A stretch of 64,000 nt of DNA from Aquimarina mytili (lineage in GTDB: Bacteria > Bacteroidota > Bacteroidia > Flavobacteriales > Flavobacteriaceae), in contig NZ_JAERQJ010000005.1 in assembly GCF_016735115.1 (NCBI RefSeq), positions 62,001-126,000 of the forward strand, read 5' to 3'. Position numbers and translations under genes: made by a program. Position 1 is the stretch's first letter. Every line of letters begins with the position of its first letter. Below, piece by piece: positions 1-9,100 of the stretch. The notes under the pieces were generated by a model. That model was given only the letters and a program-made list of their open reading frames with translations. It did no database searches and was not told the DNA's origin.

Positions 1-2
1 TT

Positions 3-743
3 TTCTGGTTTTTTTCTTCAAGAAATTCTGAACTCAAAATTCGTTTTCGACATTTAGGGTTGCAAAAAGATATTGTTTCTGAAATTGCTTCACTCGGTGG
101 AGTTACATTAGCGCGACAAGCTGTTGTGAGTATCACCTATTTGTTAATGAATAACATTTTATTTGATCTAGGACAAGAAGGTCTGGTTGCTGTATACGCC
201 ATTATCGGTAGAATGTTGATGTTTGCCTTATTTCCCGTATTTGGAGTAACACAAGGTTTTTTACCTATTGCAGGATATAACTATGGAGCTCAACGATACC
301 CAAGAGTACGCGAATCTATTAATACGGCTATTAGATACGCTGCGATAGTTGCTACCTTAGTATTTATATGCTTAATGGTATTTCCTACACATATTGTCAC
401 TCTATTTCTTAATCTTGACACAAAAGATCCATTTGAAATTCAAAGAAATATTTATGTGATAGAAAAAACTCCAACAGCAATGCGTTGGGTTTTTGCTGCT
501 ACCCCAATAATTGCATTACAACTTATTGGCGCTGCTTATTTTCAGGCTGTGGGTAAAGCTATTTCTGCTTTGCTACTTACTTTATCGAGGCAAGGGTTCT
601 TTTTTATTCCATTAATCTTAATTTTACCAAAATTTTATGGCGAGTTGGGCGTTTGGATCTCCTTTCCTATCGCTGATGTATTAGCTACTATTGTTACCGG
701 ATATTTCTTGAACCGAGAAATACGAACAAAACTTATGGTATAA
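3..743 (+). CDS. MATE family efflux transporter (5' end outside window)
   Basis: This is the C-terminal half of a multidrug and toxic compound extrusion (MATE) transporter, an inner-membrane antiporter that exports organic compounds using an ion gradient. The frame is open from base 3 without a stop, so the TTG at 60 is internal and the true start lies left of the window. About 245 residues remain. They include the MATE-like segment GVTQGFLPIAGYNYGAQRY (a G-x-x-Q-G-x-x-P-I-x-G-x-N-Y-G-A pattern) and several hydrophobic helices, ending in a basic tail. It faces a minus-strand gene across a bidirectional hairpin. The substrate cannot be inferred. The family call is secure. Confidence 0.9.
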   Translation, partial: FWFFSSRNSELKIRFRHLGLQKDIVSEIASLGGVTLARQAVVSITYLLMNNILFDLGQEGLVAVYAIIGRMLMFALFPVFGVTQGFLPIAGYNYGAQRYPRVRESINTAIRYAAIVATLVFICLMVFPTHIVTLFLNLDTKDPFEIQRNIYVIEKTPTAMRWVFAATPIIALQLIGAAYFQAVGKAISALLLTLSRQGFFFIPLILILPKFYGELGVWISFPIADVLATIVTGYFLNREIRTKLMV

Positions 744-755
744 AACAGTCTAAAC

Positions 756-785
756 CTTGCAGATCTTTATGACCTGCAAGATCTG
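756..785. terminator. Bidirectional hairpin terminator between convergent genes
   Basis: A perfect 7-bp stem (CTTGCAG at 756-762, CTGCAAG at 774-780) encloses an 11-nt loop, flanked by weaker ACAG/CTGT pairing and a T-rich tail. It lies in the 50-bp gap between the stop codons of the MATE gene and the NTF2-like gene, as expected for a shared terminator. Confidence 0.6.
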
Positions 786-793
786 TCTTTTAC

Positions 794-1216
794 TTAATTC
801 ATTTTGGTAGCAGCTTTGCTTATAATCTTCCACTCTCCTTCAATCTTTTTTAGAAGAAAAATATCAATATATCGAACATCTTTATCTTTTGCTATAATTT
901 CGGCTTTTGCCATGGCAATGTCGTTTTCCTGATCAATAGACAGTATATTTCCTATTCGTCCGTTAAACTTTCCTTTTTCCTTCTTCTCAAACCAAGAAAC
1001 ATATTCTGCAATGGGCACTATCCATAACGCTTTTTCTTTATGGGTAAGAAATAAATTAGCTTCTTTATAAAAAGCTTTCTTTATGATTTCTGGTTTATTA
1101 TACGAGGTTCCCTCGAGATATTGATTAATAGTAACTCTTATCTGGTCATCTTCAGATTGTGCAATGGCACAGGTGCACACTATTAAAAATAAGGTTGTTA
1201 AAAAATGTATTTTCAT
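794..1216 (-). CDS. NTF2-fold (lumazine-binding-like / SnoaL-like) secreted protein
   Basis: A 140-residue protein with a Sec signal peptide ending near TCAIAQ, followed by one small alpha+beta domain. The layout (an early helix with NQYLEGTSYNKPEIIKKAF, a later strand VRYIDIFLLKKIEGEWKII) matches the NTF2-like superfamily branch called putative lumazine-binding or DUF4440 in Bacteroidota. These domains bind small ligands or act as accessory subunits; no catalytic residues can be assigned. The gene starts 5 bp after the stop of the PQQ-type sugar dehydrogenase on the same strand, so the two are probably cotranscribed and the protein may work beside that periplasmic enzyme. The exact function is unknown. 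Confidence 0.7.
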   Translation of the reverse strand: MKIHFLTTLFLIVCTCAIAQSEDDQIRVTINQYLEGTSYNKPEIIKKAFYKEANLFLTHKEKALWIVPIAEYVSWFEKKEKGKFNGRIGNILSIDQENDIAMAKAEIIAKDKDVRYIDIFLLKKIEGEWKIISKAATKMN

Positions 1217-1221
1217 GTGTT

Positions 1222-2388
1222 TTAATTTTGAAGTGTATTATTCTTTATTCTTACGATCTTTCCGTTATCTTCGTCTGTGAGCATATATAATTTCCCTTTA
1301 GGGCTTTGTGCAATTTTCCTGGATCGCACTCTATCATCAATAAATAATTCTTCGGCACTTTTGATCGTATCATTTTCAATGTTAAATCGCCAAAGGCTTC
1401 CTTTTGATAATCCCGGCACTAGTAGATCATTTTTCCATTCAGGAAATTCTTCACCAGTATAAAATAACAGCCCGGTGGGTGCCACGGTATGTGGCCAATA
1501 CCAAACCGGATCAGTATATATAGCATCTGTAATCGTGGGCGGAACATAATCTCTGCTACGATATCCACCAGTGGTTATAATGGGCCACCCATAATTTGCT
1601 CCAGCTTTTAGTTGGTTAACCTCATCCCCTTGTCGTGTACCATGTTCGGTAAACCAAATGTTTCCTGTTTTAGGGTCTATGGTAATTCCTTGTGCAGCTC
1701 TAATTCCTGTAGCAAAAACTCCGGGTACTGCACCATCACCAAAATCAGGATTATCATCCGGGACGCTTCCATCATAGTTTAGACGATATATTTTTCCGCG
1801 TTTATCTTTTAAATCTTGAGCAATAGGGATTTCGGGTTCATCGATTTCTCGAAATAACCGCTCACCCATAGTGATATATAATTTGCCATCGGATCCAAAA
1901 GTCATACCACCTCCATAATGAAAATACTCCCGAGTAAACGGTCCTGCTTCGAGTATAGTTTTAATGTCTGTTAAAGAATCATTCTGTAATATTGCTCTAA
2001 TCACCTTAGTAGCACTCCCCTTTCCTTGTTTTTTGGCAGCATAAGAAATATATAGTTGGTTATTGGTTTTGAAATCGGGATGAAGCAATACTTCAAAAAT
2101 ACCAGAATTATCCCCCCTCCATACAGTACGTATACTATCGGTTAAGTCTCCAGGGAAACCCTTTATGATTTTCTTCTTTTTTGAAGAAAGGTTTACTCTT
2201 AAAAGATCCCTATCTTTTTCTGAAACCAGTACCTCGTCTTCAGACAAAAAAGCCATGCTCCAGGGATGTTTAAGGCTATCGATAATGGTTTCTTTAACCG
2301 GTTTTGTCTTTGAATATACAGAAATAGGGGTCTCATTTTTTTTACATCCTATAATCGAAATACATATAAGAATAATGAATTTGTTCAT
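1222..2388 (-). CDS. PQQ-dependent sugar dehydrogenase, lipoprotein
   Basis: 388 residues. An N-terminal lipobox (ISIIGC, Cys15) indicates a membrane-anchored periplasmic lipoprotein. The rest resembles the glucose/sorbosone dehydrogenase beta-propeller (GSDH family, soluble aldose dehydrogenase type): LKHPWSMAFLSEDEVLVSEK at the start of the propeller, HPDFKTNNQLYISYA, MTFGSDGKLYITMGER, a GIRAAQGITIDPKTGNIWFTEHG segment and GANYGWPIITTGG. These carry the family's His, Asn and Gly positions near the PQQ and calcium sites. Members oxidise aldose sugars in the periplasm with PQQ as cofactor. It is the first gene of a probable two-gene operon with the NTF2-fold protein. The cofactor source and sugar are not shown by the sequence. 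Confidence 0.87.
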   Translation of the reverse strand: MNKFIILICISIIGCKKNETPISVYSKTKPVKETIIDSLKHPWSMAFLSEDEVLVSEKDRDLLRVNLSSKKKKIIKGFPGDLTDSIRTVWRGDNSGIFEVLLHPDFKTNNQLYISYAAKKQGKGSATKVIRAILQNDSLTDIKTILEAGPFTREYFHYGGGMTFGSDGKLYITMGERLFREIDEPEIPIAQDLKDKRGKIYRLNYDGSVPDDNPDFGDGAVPGVFATGIRAAQGITIDPKTGNIWFTEHGTRQGDEVNQLKAGANYGWPIITTGGYRSRDYVPPTITDAIYTDPVWYWPHTVAPTGLLFYTGEEFPEWKNDLLVPGLSKGSLWRFNIENDTIKSAEELFIDDRVRSRKIAQSPKGKLYMLTDEDNGKIVRIKNNTLQN

Positions 2389-2498
2389 GTCTTAATTATT
2401 TGGATGCAAAATCGAAAAGACGGTATCAAAATCCTTTAAAAAACATGATTTTTAAAATGATTTCTCTATTTTTTTGAGAAATGAAACCTATAAGCCCA

Positions 2499-2624
2499 TT
2501 TGAAAAAGCAAAAAGGTTCTAAAAAGAACCAAAAAGGTATTTCGAAGAACCTTTGAGGTTCTTTGAAGAAGCTAAAAGGTTAAAATTTGAAGCAAAAAGA
2601 CTCAAAATAGAGGAAGCTTCTTGT
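2499..2624 (+). repeat. 21-bp tandem repeat (six diverging units) encoding heptads
   Basis: Six consecutive 21-bp units at 2499, 2520, 2541, 2562, 2583 and 2604 fit a consensus near TTTGAAGAAGCAAAAAGGTT. Read on the plus strand in one frame they give seven-residue units such as FEKAKRF, FEEPLRF and FEEAKRL. An ATG at 2481 is in frame, but unit 2 opens with a TAA stop (2520-2522). The frame is then open to a TGA at 2676, overlapping the 3' end of the AraC gene. The units also create hairpins (GGTTCT/AGAACC at 2515-2530; AAGAACCT/AGGTTCTT at 2545-2563). It may be a decayed small coiled-coil gene or a structured non-coding spacer. No family was recognised. Confidence 0.55.
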
Positions 2625-2659
2625 TTAAAGGTTACTGAGTATAAAATTCACTTCAATCT

Positions 2660-3673
2660 TCAAGCTACTCGAAACTGATTTCTATATTGCGAAGGAGTGA
2701 TCTCGGTTTCAGCTTTAAAGGCCAGATTAAAAGATGTGACATTGCCAAAACCACAATCATAAGCAATGGTAGCAATTTTTTCATTGGCATAGCTCGGATC
2801 TACAAGTAATGCTTTAGCTTTTTTGACTCGATAATGATTTATAAATTCAGAAAAATTCTTTTGTTCATTTTCATTAATTACCTGCGATAATTCCCGCGGA
2901 GAGATCGAAAGTTGACTTGCGATACTATGCAAAGAAATATCATTTTCTAAGTATACCTCGTTTTCTTCTAATAAATTTTTTACCTGCTGCAGTACCTTTT
3001 TAGAAGTAAGACGATCTATAGTAGAATTACTGTATTTTTCCAAAGCAAATACATGGCGTTTTAATAAAAGGTATGAAAACAAATACATTAAAAATGAGAA
3101 CGAAATAGCACCTAAAATATAAAATGGAATCCACCTTAGAAGAATACCTACATATAACACCCAAATCACACTAACCCCTATAACAATATTTCTATACCAC
3201 TGTATAAGAGTTTTAGATACTTCATGCATAGTATTCAAAATATATTTCCAACATATCAAAAGGTATATTCCTAAATGTGCAAAAACTAACGCATATGCCA
3301 AATACGACATAAAATCTCCTCTATTAGGAATGATAGGGCTACCAAGTACAAACAATCCAAAAGGAATCAAATGAAAATATCGCGTATTTGAAAACGATTG
3401 TTGTTTTTCAAAAAGTACCTTACCATACATCCAAAGAAAAGGACCCACTGCCAAAATACTTGAAATTGCCAAATTGCGTATTCTTGGATCCACTTCGATA
3501 TAGTTATGAAAAACTGATTTTCCAATTCTAATGGTTAATCCTAACAACACAAAAGCCAGCAATCGATTGGCTCTTCTATTCCCTTTTTTGACGGTAAACA
3601 GATAAAAACATAAAAATAGAGCCTGAATAACTCCAAGACAACTAAGTACTAATATAAATCCTTGTTGAAACAT
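2660..3673 (-). CDS. Membrane-bound AraC family transcriptional regulator
   Basis: 337 residues. The first about 215 are strongly hydrophobic with roughly six to seven predicted membrane helices. The last about 100 form an AraC-type double helix-turn-helix: helix one around SLHSIASQLSISPRELSQVI, helix two around KIATIAYDCGFGNVTSFNLA, ending in the usual TPSQYRN signature. This architecture (7TM-like sensor plus AraC domain without a kinase) is common in Bacteroidota and suggests direct transcription control from the membrane in response to an external signal. It is monocistronic and divergent from the BNR-repeat gene at 3818, a possible target. The ligand is unknown. Confidence 0.88.
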   Translation of the reverse strand: MFQQGFILVLSCLGVIQALFLCFYLFTVKKGNRRANRLLAFVLLGLTIRIGKSVFHNYIEVDPRIRNLAISSILAVGPFLWMYGKVLFEKQQSFSNTRYFHLIPFGLFVLGSPIIPNRGDFMSYLAYALVFAHLGIYLLICWKYILNTMHEVSKTLIQWYRNIVIGVSVIWVLYVGILLRWIPFYILGAISFSFLMYLFSYLLLKRHVFALEKYSNSTIDRLTSKKVLQQVKNLLEENEVYLENDISLHSIASQLSISPRELSQVINENEQKNFSEFINHYRVKKAKALLVDPSYANEKIATIAYDCGFGNVTSFNLAFKAETEITPSQYRNQFRVA

Positions 3674-3817
3674 GTTTCAAAAATAGGGATCATACCCCAG
3701 TATACAAGGTTAAAATTACGTGAAAATCTTTTGAAATTATTTTTAATTCCAGACTTTAGTACCCCCTCAAATCTACATGTACAAAATGCTAAGGGTTTCA
3801 ACTAAAGCTCAACAAAT

Positions 3818-6800
3818 ATGCACTCACATTTTAACAGAGTACTTTGCATGCTCTTTTTCGCTTTCGGAAGTATTTTTATTAGCAATTCTCAAATCTATAA
3901 TCAAGAACTTTATGATGCCCTGGAGTATCGCTTGATTGGTCCTTTTCGAGGGGGAAGAAGTGCTGCAGTAACAGGGGTGCCAAACAAACCCAATTTGTTT
4001 TATTTTGGAGCAACCGGCGGTGGTATCTGGAAAACTACTGATGGTGGTCGTACATGGGAAAACATTTCGGATGGATTTTTTGGAGGATCTATCGGCTCTA
4101 TTTCGGTATCCAAAAGCGACCCTAATGTAATTTATGCCGGTGGGGGCGAAAAAACACTTCGTGGAAATGTATCTTCTGGATATGGGGTTTGGAAAAGTGT
4201 AGATGCAGGAAAAACATGGATACAGTCTGGTCTACCTAAAAGTAGACATATCCCCAGGATATCAATTCACCCTACTAATCCAGACATTGTTTATGCGGCA
4301 GTTCTAGGAAATATTTATAAACCCACTCAAGATCGAGGAGTCTACAAAAGCATCGATGGAGGGAAAACATGGAAGAAGGTTCTATTTGCGAATAATGATG
4401 CGGGAGCAGTTGATTTAACACTAGATCCTAATAACCCAAGAATTCTATATGCCTCTACCTGGAACGCCAGAAGAACCCCTTACAGCTTAAGTTCTGGAGG
4501 TGCCGGTTCTGCCCTATGGAAAAGTAATGATAGTGGAAAAACATGGAAAGAAATTTCAAAAAATAAAGGGTTTGCAAAAGATACTTTAGGGATTATGGGT
4601 GTTACCGTTTCTCCTGTTGATAGTGAACGCGTTTGGGCCCTGGTAGAACATAAAGAAAAAGGTGGTGTATACCGAAGTGATGATGGTGGCGAAACCTGGA
4701 ACCTTTTGAATAGTGATCGTAGCCTACGCCAGCGTGCCTGGTATTATACCCGTATTTATGCAGACCCAAAAGATAAAGATGTAATTTATGTAGTAAATGT
4801 ATCCTATCATAAAAGTAAAGATGGAGGTAAGAACTTTAGCAGTTATAGGGCGCCCCATGGGGATCACCATGATCTCTGGATAGCACCCGAAAACCCTAAA
4901 CGCATGATCATTGGTGACGATGGCGGTGCCCAAATCACATATGATGGTGGTGAAACCTGGAGCACTTATCACAATCAACCCACTTCACAATTTTATAGAG
5001 TTACCACCGATAATAGTTTCCCATATCGTATTTATGTGGCTCAACAAGATAATTCTACCATTCGCATCAATCATAGAAGTACAGGTTGGACCATCTCTGA
5101 GGATGATTGGGAACGAACTGCAGGAGGAGAATCTGCCCATATCGCAGTAGATCCAGAGGATAATGATATTGTGTATGGAGGTAGTTATGATGGATTCCTT
5201 ACACGAGTAAATCACAAAACAGAGACTCTAAGATCGATCAGTGTTTGGCCAGATAATCCCATGGGACATGGTGCCGAAGATATGAAATATCGTTTTCAGT
5301 GGAATTTTCCGATCATGTTCTCTAAGCACAATCCAAATAAGTTATATACCTTTTCTAATCATGTGCATGTGACCGAAAACGAAGGACAAAGCTGGCAGGT
5401 AATCAGCCCTGATCTTACAAGAAATGATCCTGAAAAACTAAAATCATCCGGTGGCCCTATCACACAAGATAACACTTCAGTAGAATATTACTGTACCATT
5501 TTTGCTGCTGCCGAAAGTTCTGTAAAAGAAGGGTTGCTTTGGGTTGGTAGTGATGACGGATTGGTTCACATAAGTCAAGATGGTGGCGCGACATGGAATA
5601 ATGTTACTCCAAAAGGAATGCCCGAATGGATGATGATCAATAGTATCGAACCAAGTGTTTTTAATGAAGGAACTTGCTATATCGCCGGAACCAAATACAA
5701 GTCTGGAGATTTTGCGCCATATCTTTATAAAACTACAGATTACGGTAGATCATGGAGTAAAATTACTACCGGTATTGCCCCAGAACACTTTACACGTGTT
5801 CTACGAGAGGATCCTAAACGTAAGGGATTATTATACGCCGGTACCGAAACCGGTATGTACATCTCTTTTAATGATGGTGCAACCTGGCAATCTTTTCAAT
5901 TAAACCTACCTATTGTGCCAATTACTGATTTGACCATCAAAGAAAATAATCTAATCGTTGCTACACAAGGACGAAGCGTTTGGATAATTGACGACCTTAC
6001 CGTTTTGCATCAGTTAAATGATGATTTAAAAACTAAACAACATATTTTGTACCAGCCAAAAAATGCATATCGTATGCGAGGCGGTAGTATAAAAGATTCT
6101 AAAACCGAAGGAACCAATCATCCTGCTGGTGTTATGACATATTTTTATTTGAAGAATTTTGATAAGAAAAAAGATACCATTGCCCTTACCTATTTCAATG
6201 CAAAAAATGATACTCTTAAATCCTATAGCTCAAATGCTAAAGAAAAGAAAGATCAATTAAAGGATCTTAAAAAAGGAGGAAACATGTTTGCCTGGAATAT
6301 GCGTGGTAGTGGTGCAGAAAAGTTAAAAGGAATGATTCTATGGTGGGCCGATCTTGATGGACCCAAAGCTGTACCCGGCGATTATAAAGTGAGCTTAAGT
6401 GTAAATGGTAAAGAAGTATCAAGACAACCTTTTAAAATAGTTGCCGATCCTAGGGCAGAAGCAACACCTCAACAAATGCAATCCCAATTTGATTTTATTA
6501 CGGATGTAAATAAAACTGTGGACAAAGCTCATAAATCAATCAAAAAGATACGGAAGATCAATGCACAACTAAAAGCTTTCGAAAAACAATATAAATCGGA
6601 CGAAAAAACCAAAAATTTAGTAAAAAAAGCTTCAGAACTGCAAAAACAGTTTGATGAAATCGAAAAAGCGTTGTATCAAACTAAAAACAGAAGTAACCAA
6701 GATCCATTAAACTTCCCTATTAAATTGACGAATAAACTTGGACATCTTAATTCTTTGGTGGGGATGGGAGATTTTGCTCCTACAGAGCAAGATATTGCTG

Positions 6801-6931
6801 TAAAAAATGAACTCACAAAAAAGATAGAAGAACAATTACAAGCTTTTGATAAATTAATTTCTACAGAAATTGCCGCATTTAATGCCTCGTTTAATACCTT
6901 GCAGCTTAATTATCTTTTTGTCGAAGAATAA
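3818..6931 (+). CDS. Secreted BNR/Asp-box beta-propeller (VPS10/sortilin-like) protein
   Basis: 1037 residues with a Sec signal peptide (about residues 1-25). The first about 730 residues hold many Asp-box/BNR motifs (S/T-x-D-x-G-x-T-W): TTDGGRTW, SVDAGKTW, SIDGGKTW, SNDSGKTW, SDDGGETW, TYDGGETW, SQDGGATW and TTDYGRSW, typical of sialidase-like, VPS10/sortilin and photosystem-assembly-like propellers. The start reads LIGPFRGGRSAAVTG, the conserved opening of the large glycosyl-hydrolase-like family found widely in Bacteroidota. After the propeller come a beta-sandwich region and a Lys/Glu-rich helical tail (about residues 880-1000). No catalytic residues are assigned; binding or folding roles are as likely as hydrolysis. 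It is followed with no gap by hemJ. Confidence 0.85.
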   Translation: MHSHFNRVLCMLFFAFGSIFISNSQIYNQELYDALEYRLIGPFRGGRSAAVTGVPNKPNLFYFGATGGGIWKTTDGGRTWENISDGFFGGSIGSISVSKSDPNVIYAGGGEKTLRGNVSSGYGVWKSVDAGKTWIQSGLPKSRHIPRISIHPTNPDIVYAAVLGNIYKPTQDRGVYKSIDGGKTWKKVLFANNDAGAVDLTLDPNNPRILYASTWNARRTPYSLSSGGAGSALWKSNDSGKTWKEISKNKGFAKDTLGIMGVTVSPVDSERVWALVEHKEKGGVYRSDDGGETWNLLNSDRSLRQRAWYYTRIYADPKDKDVIYVVNVSYHKSKDGGKNFSSYRAPHGDHHDLWIAPENPKRMIIGDDGGAQITYDGGETWSTYHNQPTSQFYRVTTDNSFPYRIYVAQQDNSTIRINHRSTGWTISEDDWERTAGGESAHIAVDPEDNDIVYGGSYDGFLTRVNHKTETLRSISVWPDNPMGHGAEDMKYRFQWNFPIMFSKHNPNKLYTFSNHVHVTENEGQSWQVISPDLTRNDPEKLKSSGGPITQDNTSVEYYCTIFAAAESSVKEGLLWVGSDDGLVHISQDGGATWNNVTPKGMPEWMMINSIEPSVFNEGTCYIAGTKYKSGDFAPYLYKTTDYGRSWSKITTGIAPEHFTRVLREDPKRKGLLYAGTETGMYISFNDGATWQSFQLNLPIVPITDLTIKENNLIVATQGRSVWIIDDLTVLHQLNDDLKTKQHILYQPKNAYRMRGGSIKDSKTEGTNHPAGVMTYFYLKNFDKKKDTIALTYFNAKNDTLKSYSSNAKEKKDQLKDLKKGGNMFAWNMRGSGAEKLKGMILWWADLDGPKAVPGDYKVSLSVNGKEVSRQPFKIVADPRAEATPQQMQSQFDFITDVNKTVDKAHKSIKKIRKINAQLKAFEKQYKSDEKTKNLVKKASELQKQFDEIEKALYQTKNRSNQDPLNFPIKLTNKLGHLNSLVGMGDFAPTEQDIAVKNELTKKIEEQLQAFDKLISTEIAAFNASFNTLQLNYLFVEE

Positions 6932-7483
6932 ATGCTCGAATACTATAATTACATAAAATCACTGCACCTTATCTTTGTGATCACATGGTTTGCAGGATTA
7001 TTTTATATCCCCCGATTATTTGTATATCAAATTGAAGCCTTTGATAAGCCTTCTCCAGATAAAGAAATTCTTGGAAAACAACTTAAATTAATGGCCAAAC
7101 GTCTTTGGTTTATCATCACTTGGCCATCAGCAATATTGGCTACATTATTTGCAATTTGGCTATTGATTTTAATGCCTGCTTGGTTAGAACAGCCTTGGAT
7201 GCATGTCAAATTAGGTTTTGTCGTGTTACTTTTTGGGTACCACTTCAAATGTCATCATATCTACAAACAGCTACAAAACGATATTATAAAATGGTCATCT
7301 AATCAAATGCGGATGTGGAATGAGGGTTCAACCATTATTTTATTTGCAGTGATCTTCCTGGTTGTTGTCAGAGATGCCGTAAATTGGATTTATGGAGTTG
7401 TTGGAATCGTGCTTCTTTCTGTTTTATTAATGTTGGGGATAAAGCTTTATAAAAGAATTCGTAATAAGAATCCAGAAGCTTAA
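6932..7483 (+). CDS. hemJ: Protoporphyrinogen IX oxidase HemJ / CopD-like membrane protein
   Basis: 183 residues with four to five membrane helices. The opening IKSLHLIFVITWFAGLFYIP is the HemJ (UPF0093) signature, with the conserved His at residue 12. A second conserved segment, HVKLGFVVLLFGYH, carries Lys93. In HemJ a His and a Lys at these places are needed for haem binding and for oxidising protoporphyrinogen IX to protoporphyrin IX late in haem synthesis. The start codon follows the BNR gene's stop directly, implying cotranscription or translational coupling, although no functional link is known. A broader CopD-superfamily label is the fallback. Confidence 0.82.
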   Translation: MLEYYNYIKSLHLIFVITWFAGLFYIPRLFVYQIEAFDKPSPDKEILGKQLKLMAKRLWFIITWPSAILATLFAIWLLILMPAWLEQPWMHVKLGFVVLLFGYHFKCHHIYKQLQNDIIKWSSNQMRMWNEGSTIILFAVIFLVVVRDAVNWIYGVVGIVLLSVLLMLGIKLYKRIRNKNPEA

Positions 7484-7549
7484 TACATAAGAGTACAAAA
7501 CAATATGTTCTGTATTCCATAATGGATATTTTACGGTTTATATTTCATC

Positions 7550-7580
7550 ATTCGTAATTCGTAATTCTGCATTCGTAATT
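7550..7580. repeat. Short ATTCGTAATT-type direct repeat upstream of yicC
   Basis: Three imperfect overlapping copies of ATTCGTAATT lie in the 133-bp spacer before yicC. The unit is AT-rich and nearly palindromic. It sits immediately upstream of the probable yicC promoter and may be a protein-binding site or simple-sequence remnant. Confidence 0.4.
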
Positions 7581-7586
7581 AGTTTG

Positions 7587-7594
7587 TATCTTCG
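7587..7594 (+). promoter_or_regulatory. Probable -7 box for the yicC-gmk-nadD run
   Basis: TATCTTCG matches the Bacteroidota -7 consensus TAnnTTTG with one mismatch and ends 22 bp before the yicC ATG, a normal leader length. No clear -33 TTTG is present, so support is moderate. Confidence 0.4.
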
Positions 7595-7616
7595 TGCCAC
7601 TTATTAGCATACTACT

Positions 7617-8474
7617 ATGATCAAATCTATGACAGGCTTCGGAAAGTCTATCCTACAGCTACCTACAAAAAAAATTACCATTGAGGTTAAGTCTCTTAAT
7701 AGCAAAAACTTAGATCTTAATGCAAGAATTCCTTCGCAATACAGAGAAAAAGAGTTGGCAATGCGTAATACCATAGCCAAGAATTTAAGTAGAGGTAAAG
7801 TTGATTTTGGGTTGTATGTAGAAATAACTGCAGAAGAAACATCGACAAAAATTAACGAAGCTGTAGTTAAAGATTATATTAAACAACTAGAAGCTATACA
7901 CAGTGGCGAAACCACAGAGCTATTAAAAATGGCTGTTCGCATGCCAGATGCTTTAAAAACGATTAGAGAAGAAATTGATGAAGAAGAATTTAAAGCAATT
8001 AATAACGCGCTTTTAGATGCTTTAAGCGAAATTAACACCTATCGAACAGACGAAGGAAAAGCGCTCGAAAAAGACTTTAACCTTCGAGTTAGCAATATTG
8101 GTAATCTACTGGACAAGGTAATCAAAATAGACCCTGAACGAATCGAAGCTGTTAGAGAACGATTACACAAAGCGGTATCAGATCTAAAAGAAGAAGTAGA
8201 TCAAAATCGTTTTGAGCAAGAACTGATTTACTATCTTGAAAAGTTTGATATCACAGAAGAAAAAGTACGTCTCGCAAATCACTTAGAATATTTTACGACC
8301 ACTTTACAATCATCAGATTCTAACGGAAAAAAACTTGGATTTATCACCCAGGAAATTGGTCGTGAGATCAATACAATAGGTAGCAAATCTAATTATGCTC
8401 CTATGCAACAATTGGTTGTACAAATGAAAGACGAGTTAGAAAAAATTAAGGAACAATTACTAAACGTGTTATAA
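7617..8474 (+). CDS. yicC: YicC family endoribonuclease
   Basis: 285 residues, the normal YicC length. It opens with MIKSMTGFGKS, the hallmark of the family, and includes KSLNSKNLDLNARIPSQYR and a C-terminal REINTIGSKSN segment followed by a helical end; both are strongly conserved in YicC_N and DUF1732. In E. coli YicC is an endoribonuclease that affects small RNA stability; its role in Bacteroidota is not established. Its stop codon abuts the gmk start, and yicC-gmk adjacency is common in many bacteria. Confidence 0.93.
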   Translation: MIKSMTGFGKSILQLPTKKITIEVKSLNSKNLDLNARIPSQYREKELAMRNTIAKNLSRGKVDFGLYVEITAEETSTKINEAVVKDYIKQLEAIHSGETTELLKMAVRMPDALKTIREEIDEEEFKAINNALLDALSEINTYRTDEGKALEKDFNLRVSNIGNLLDKVIKIDPERIEAVRERLHKAVSDLKEEVDQNRFEQELIYYLEKFDITEEKVRLANHLEYFTTTLQSSDSNGKKLGFITQEIGREINTIGSKSNYAPMQQLVVQMKDELEKIKEQLLNVL

Positions 8475-9050
8475 ATGGCCCAGGGAAAGCTTATTGTACT
8501 TTCGGCACCGTCTGGTAGTGGAAAAACTACTTTAGTTAAATATTTACTCAACAAAGAAGAATTAAATCTTGGGTTTTCGATCTCTGCTGCATCCAGAGAA
8601 CCTCGAGGAGCAGAAGTACATGGTAAAGATTATTATTTCTTATCCTTAAGAGAATTTAAAGACAAAATCAAAGCCGATGAATTCTTAGAATGGGAAGAAG
8701 TATACCGAGATAACTTTTACGGAACTCTAAAGACAGAAGTGCAACGTCTTTGGGATAACGGAAAACATGTAATCTTTGATATTGATGTAGTAGGAGGTCT
8801 AGATATAAAGAGAATTTATCCAGATCGTACTTTGGCTATTTTTGTAAAGCCTCCAAGTATTGAAGAGCTAAAAATTCGACTTAAAAAACGCAAAACAGAA
8901 TCTGAGGATAAGATTAATATGCGTGTTGCCAAAGCCTCTACAGAAATGGCTACGGCTCCACAATTTGATGCTATTGTTACCAATGATGATCTTGAAAAAG
9001 CCAAAGCAGAAGTATATCAATTGGTGAAAAAGTTCCTCTTAGATCAATAG
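8475..9050 (+). CDS. gmk: Guanylate kinase
   Basis: 191 residues. The P-loop SAPSGSGKTTL is at residues 8-18, followed by the GMP-binding segment with SAASREPRGAEVHGKDYYFL and EWEEVYRDNFYGT, and the lid-region helix with KIRLKKR-type basic residues. It phosphorylates GMP or dGMP to the diphosphate using ATP in the cytoplasm. The start follows yicC directly. The length and motifs are complete. Confidence 0.96.
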   Translation: MAQGKLIVLSAPSGSGKTTLVKYLLNKEELNLGFSISAASREPRGAEVHGKDYYFLSLREFKDKIKADEFLEWEEVYRDNFYGTLKTEVQRLWDNGKHVIFDIDVVGGLDIKRIYPDRTLAIFVKPPSIEELKIRLKKRKTESEDKINMRVAKASTEMATAPQFDAIVTNDDLEKAKAEVYQLVKKFLLDQ

Positions 9051-9100
9051 GAAAAATTAAAAGGTTTTTGCTTTCGCAGAAATAAAAAAGGCTTTTTTTA

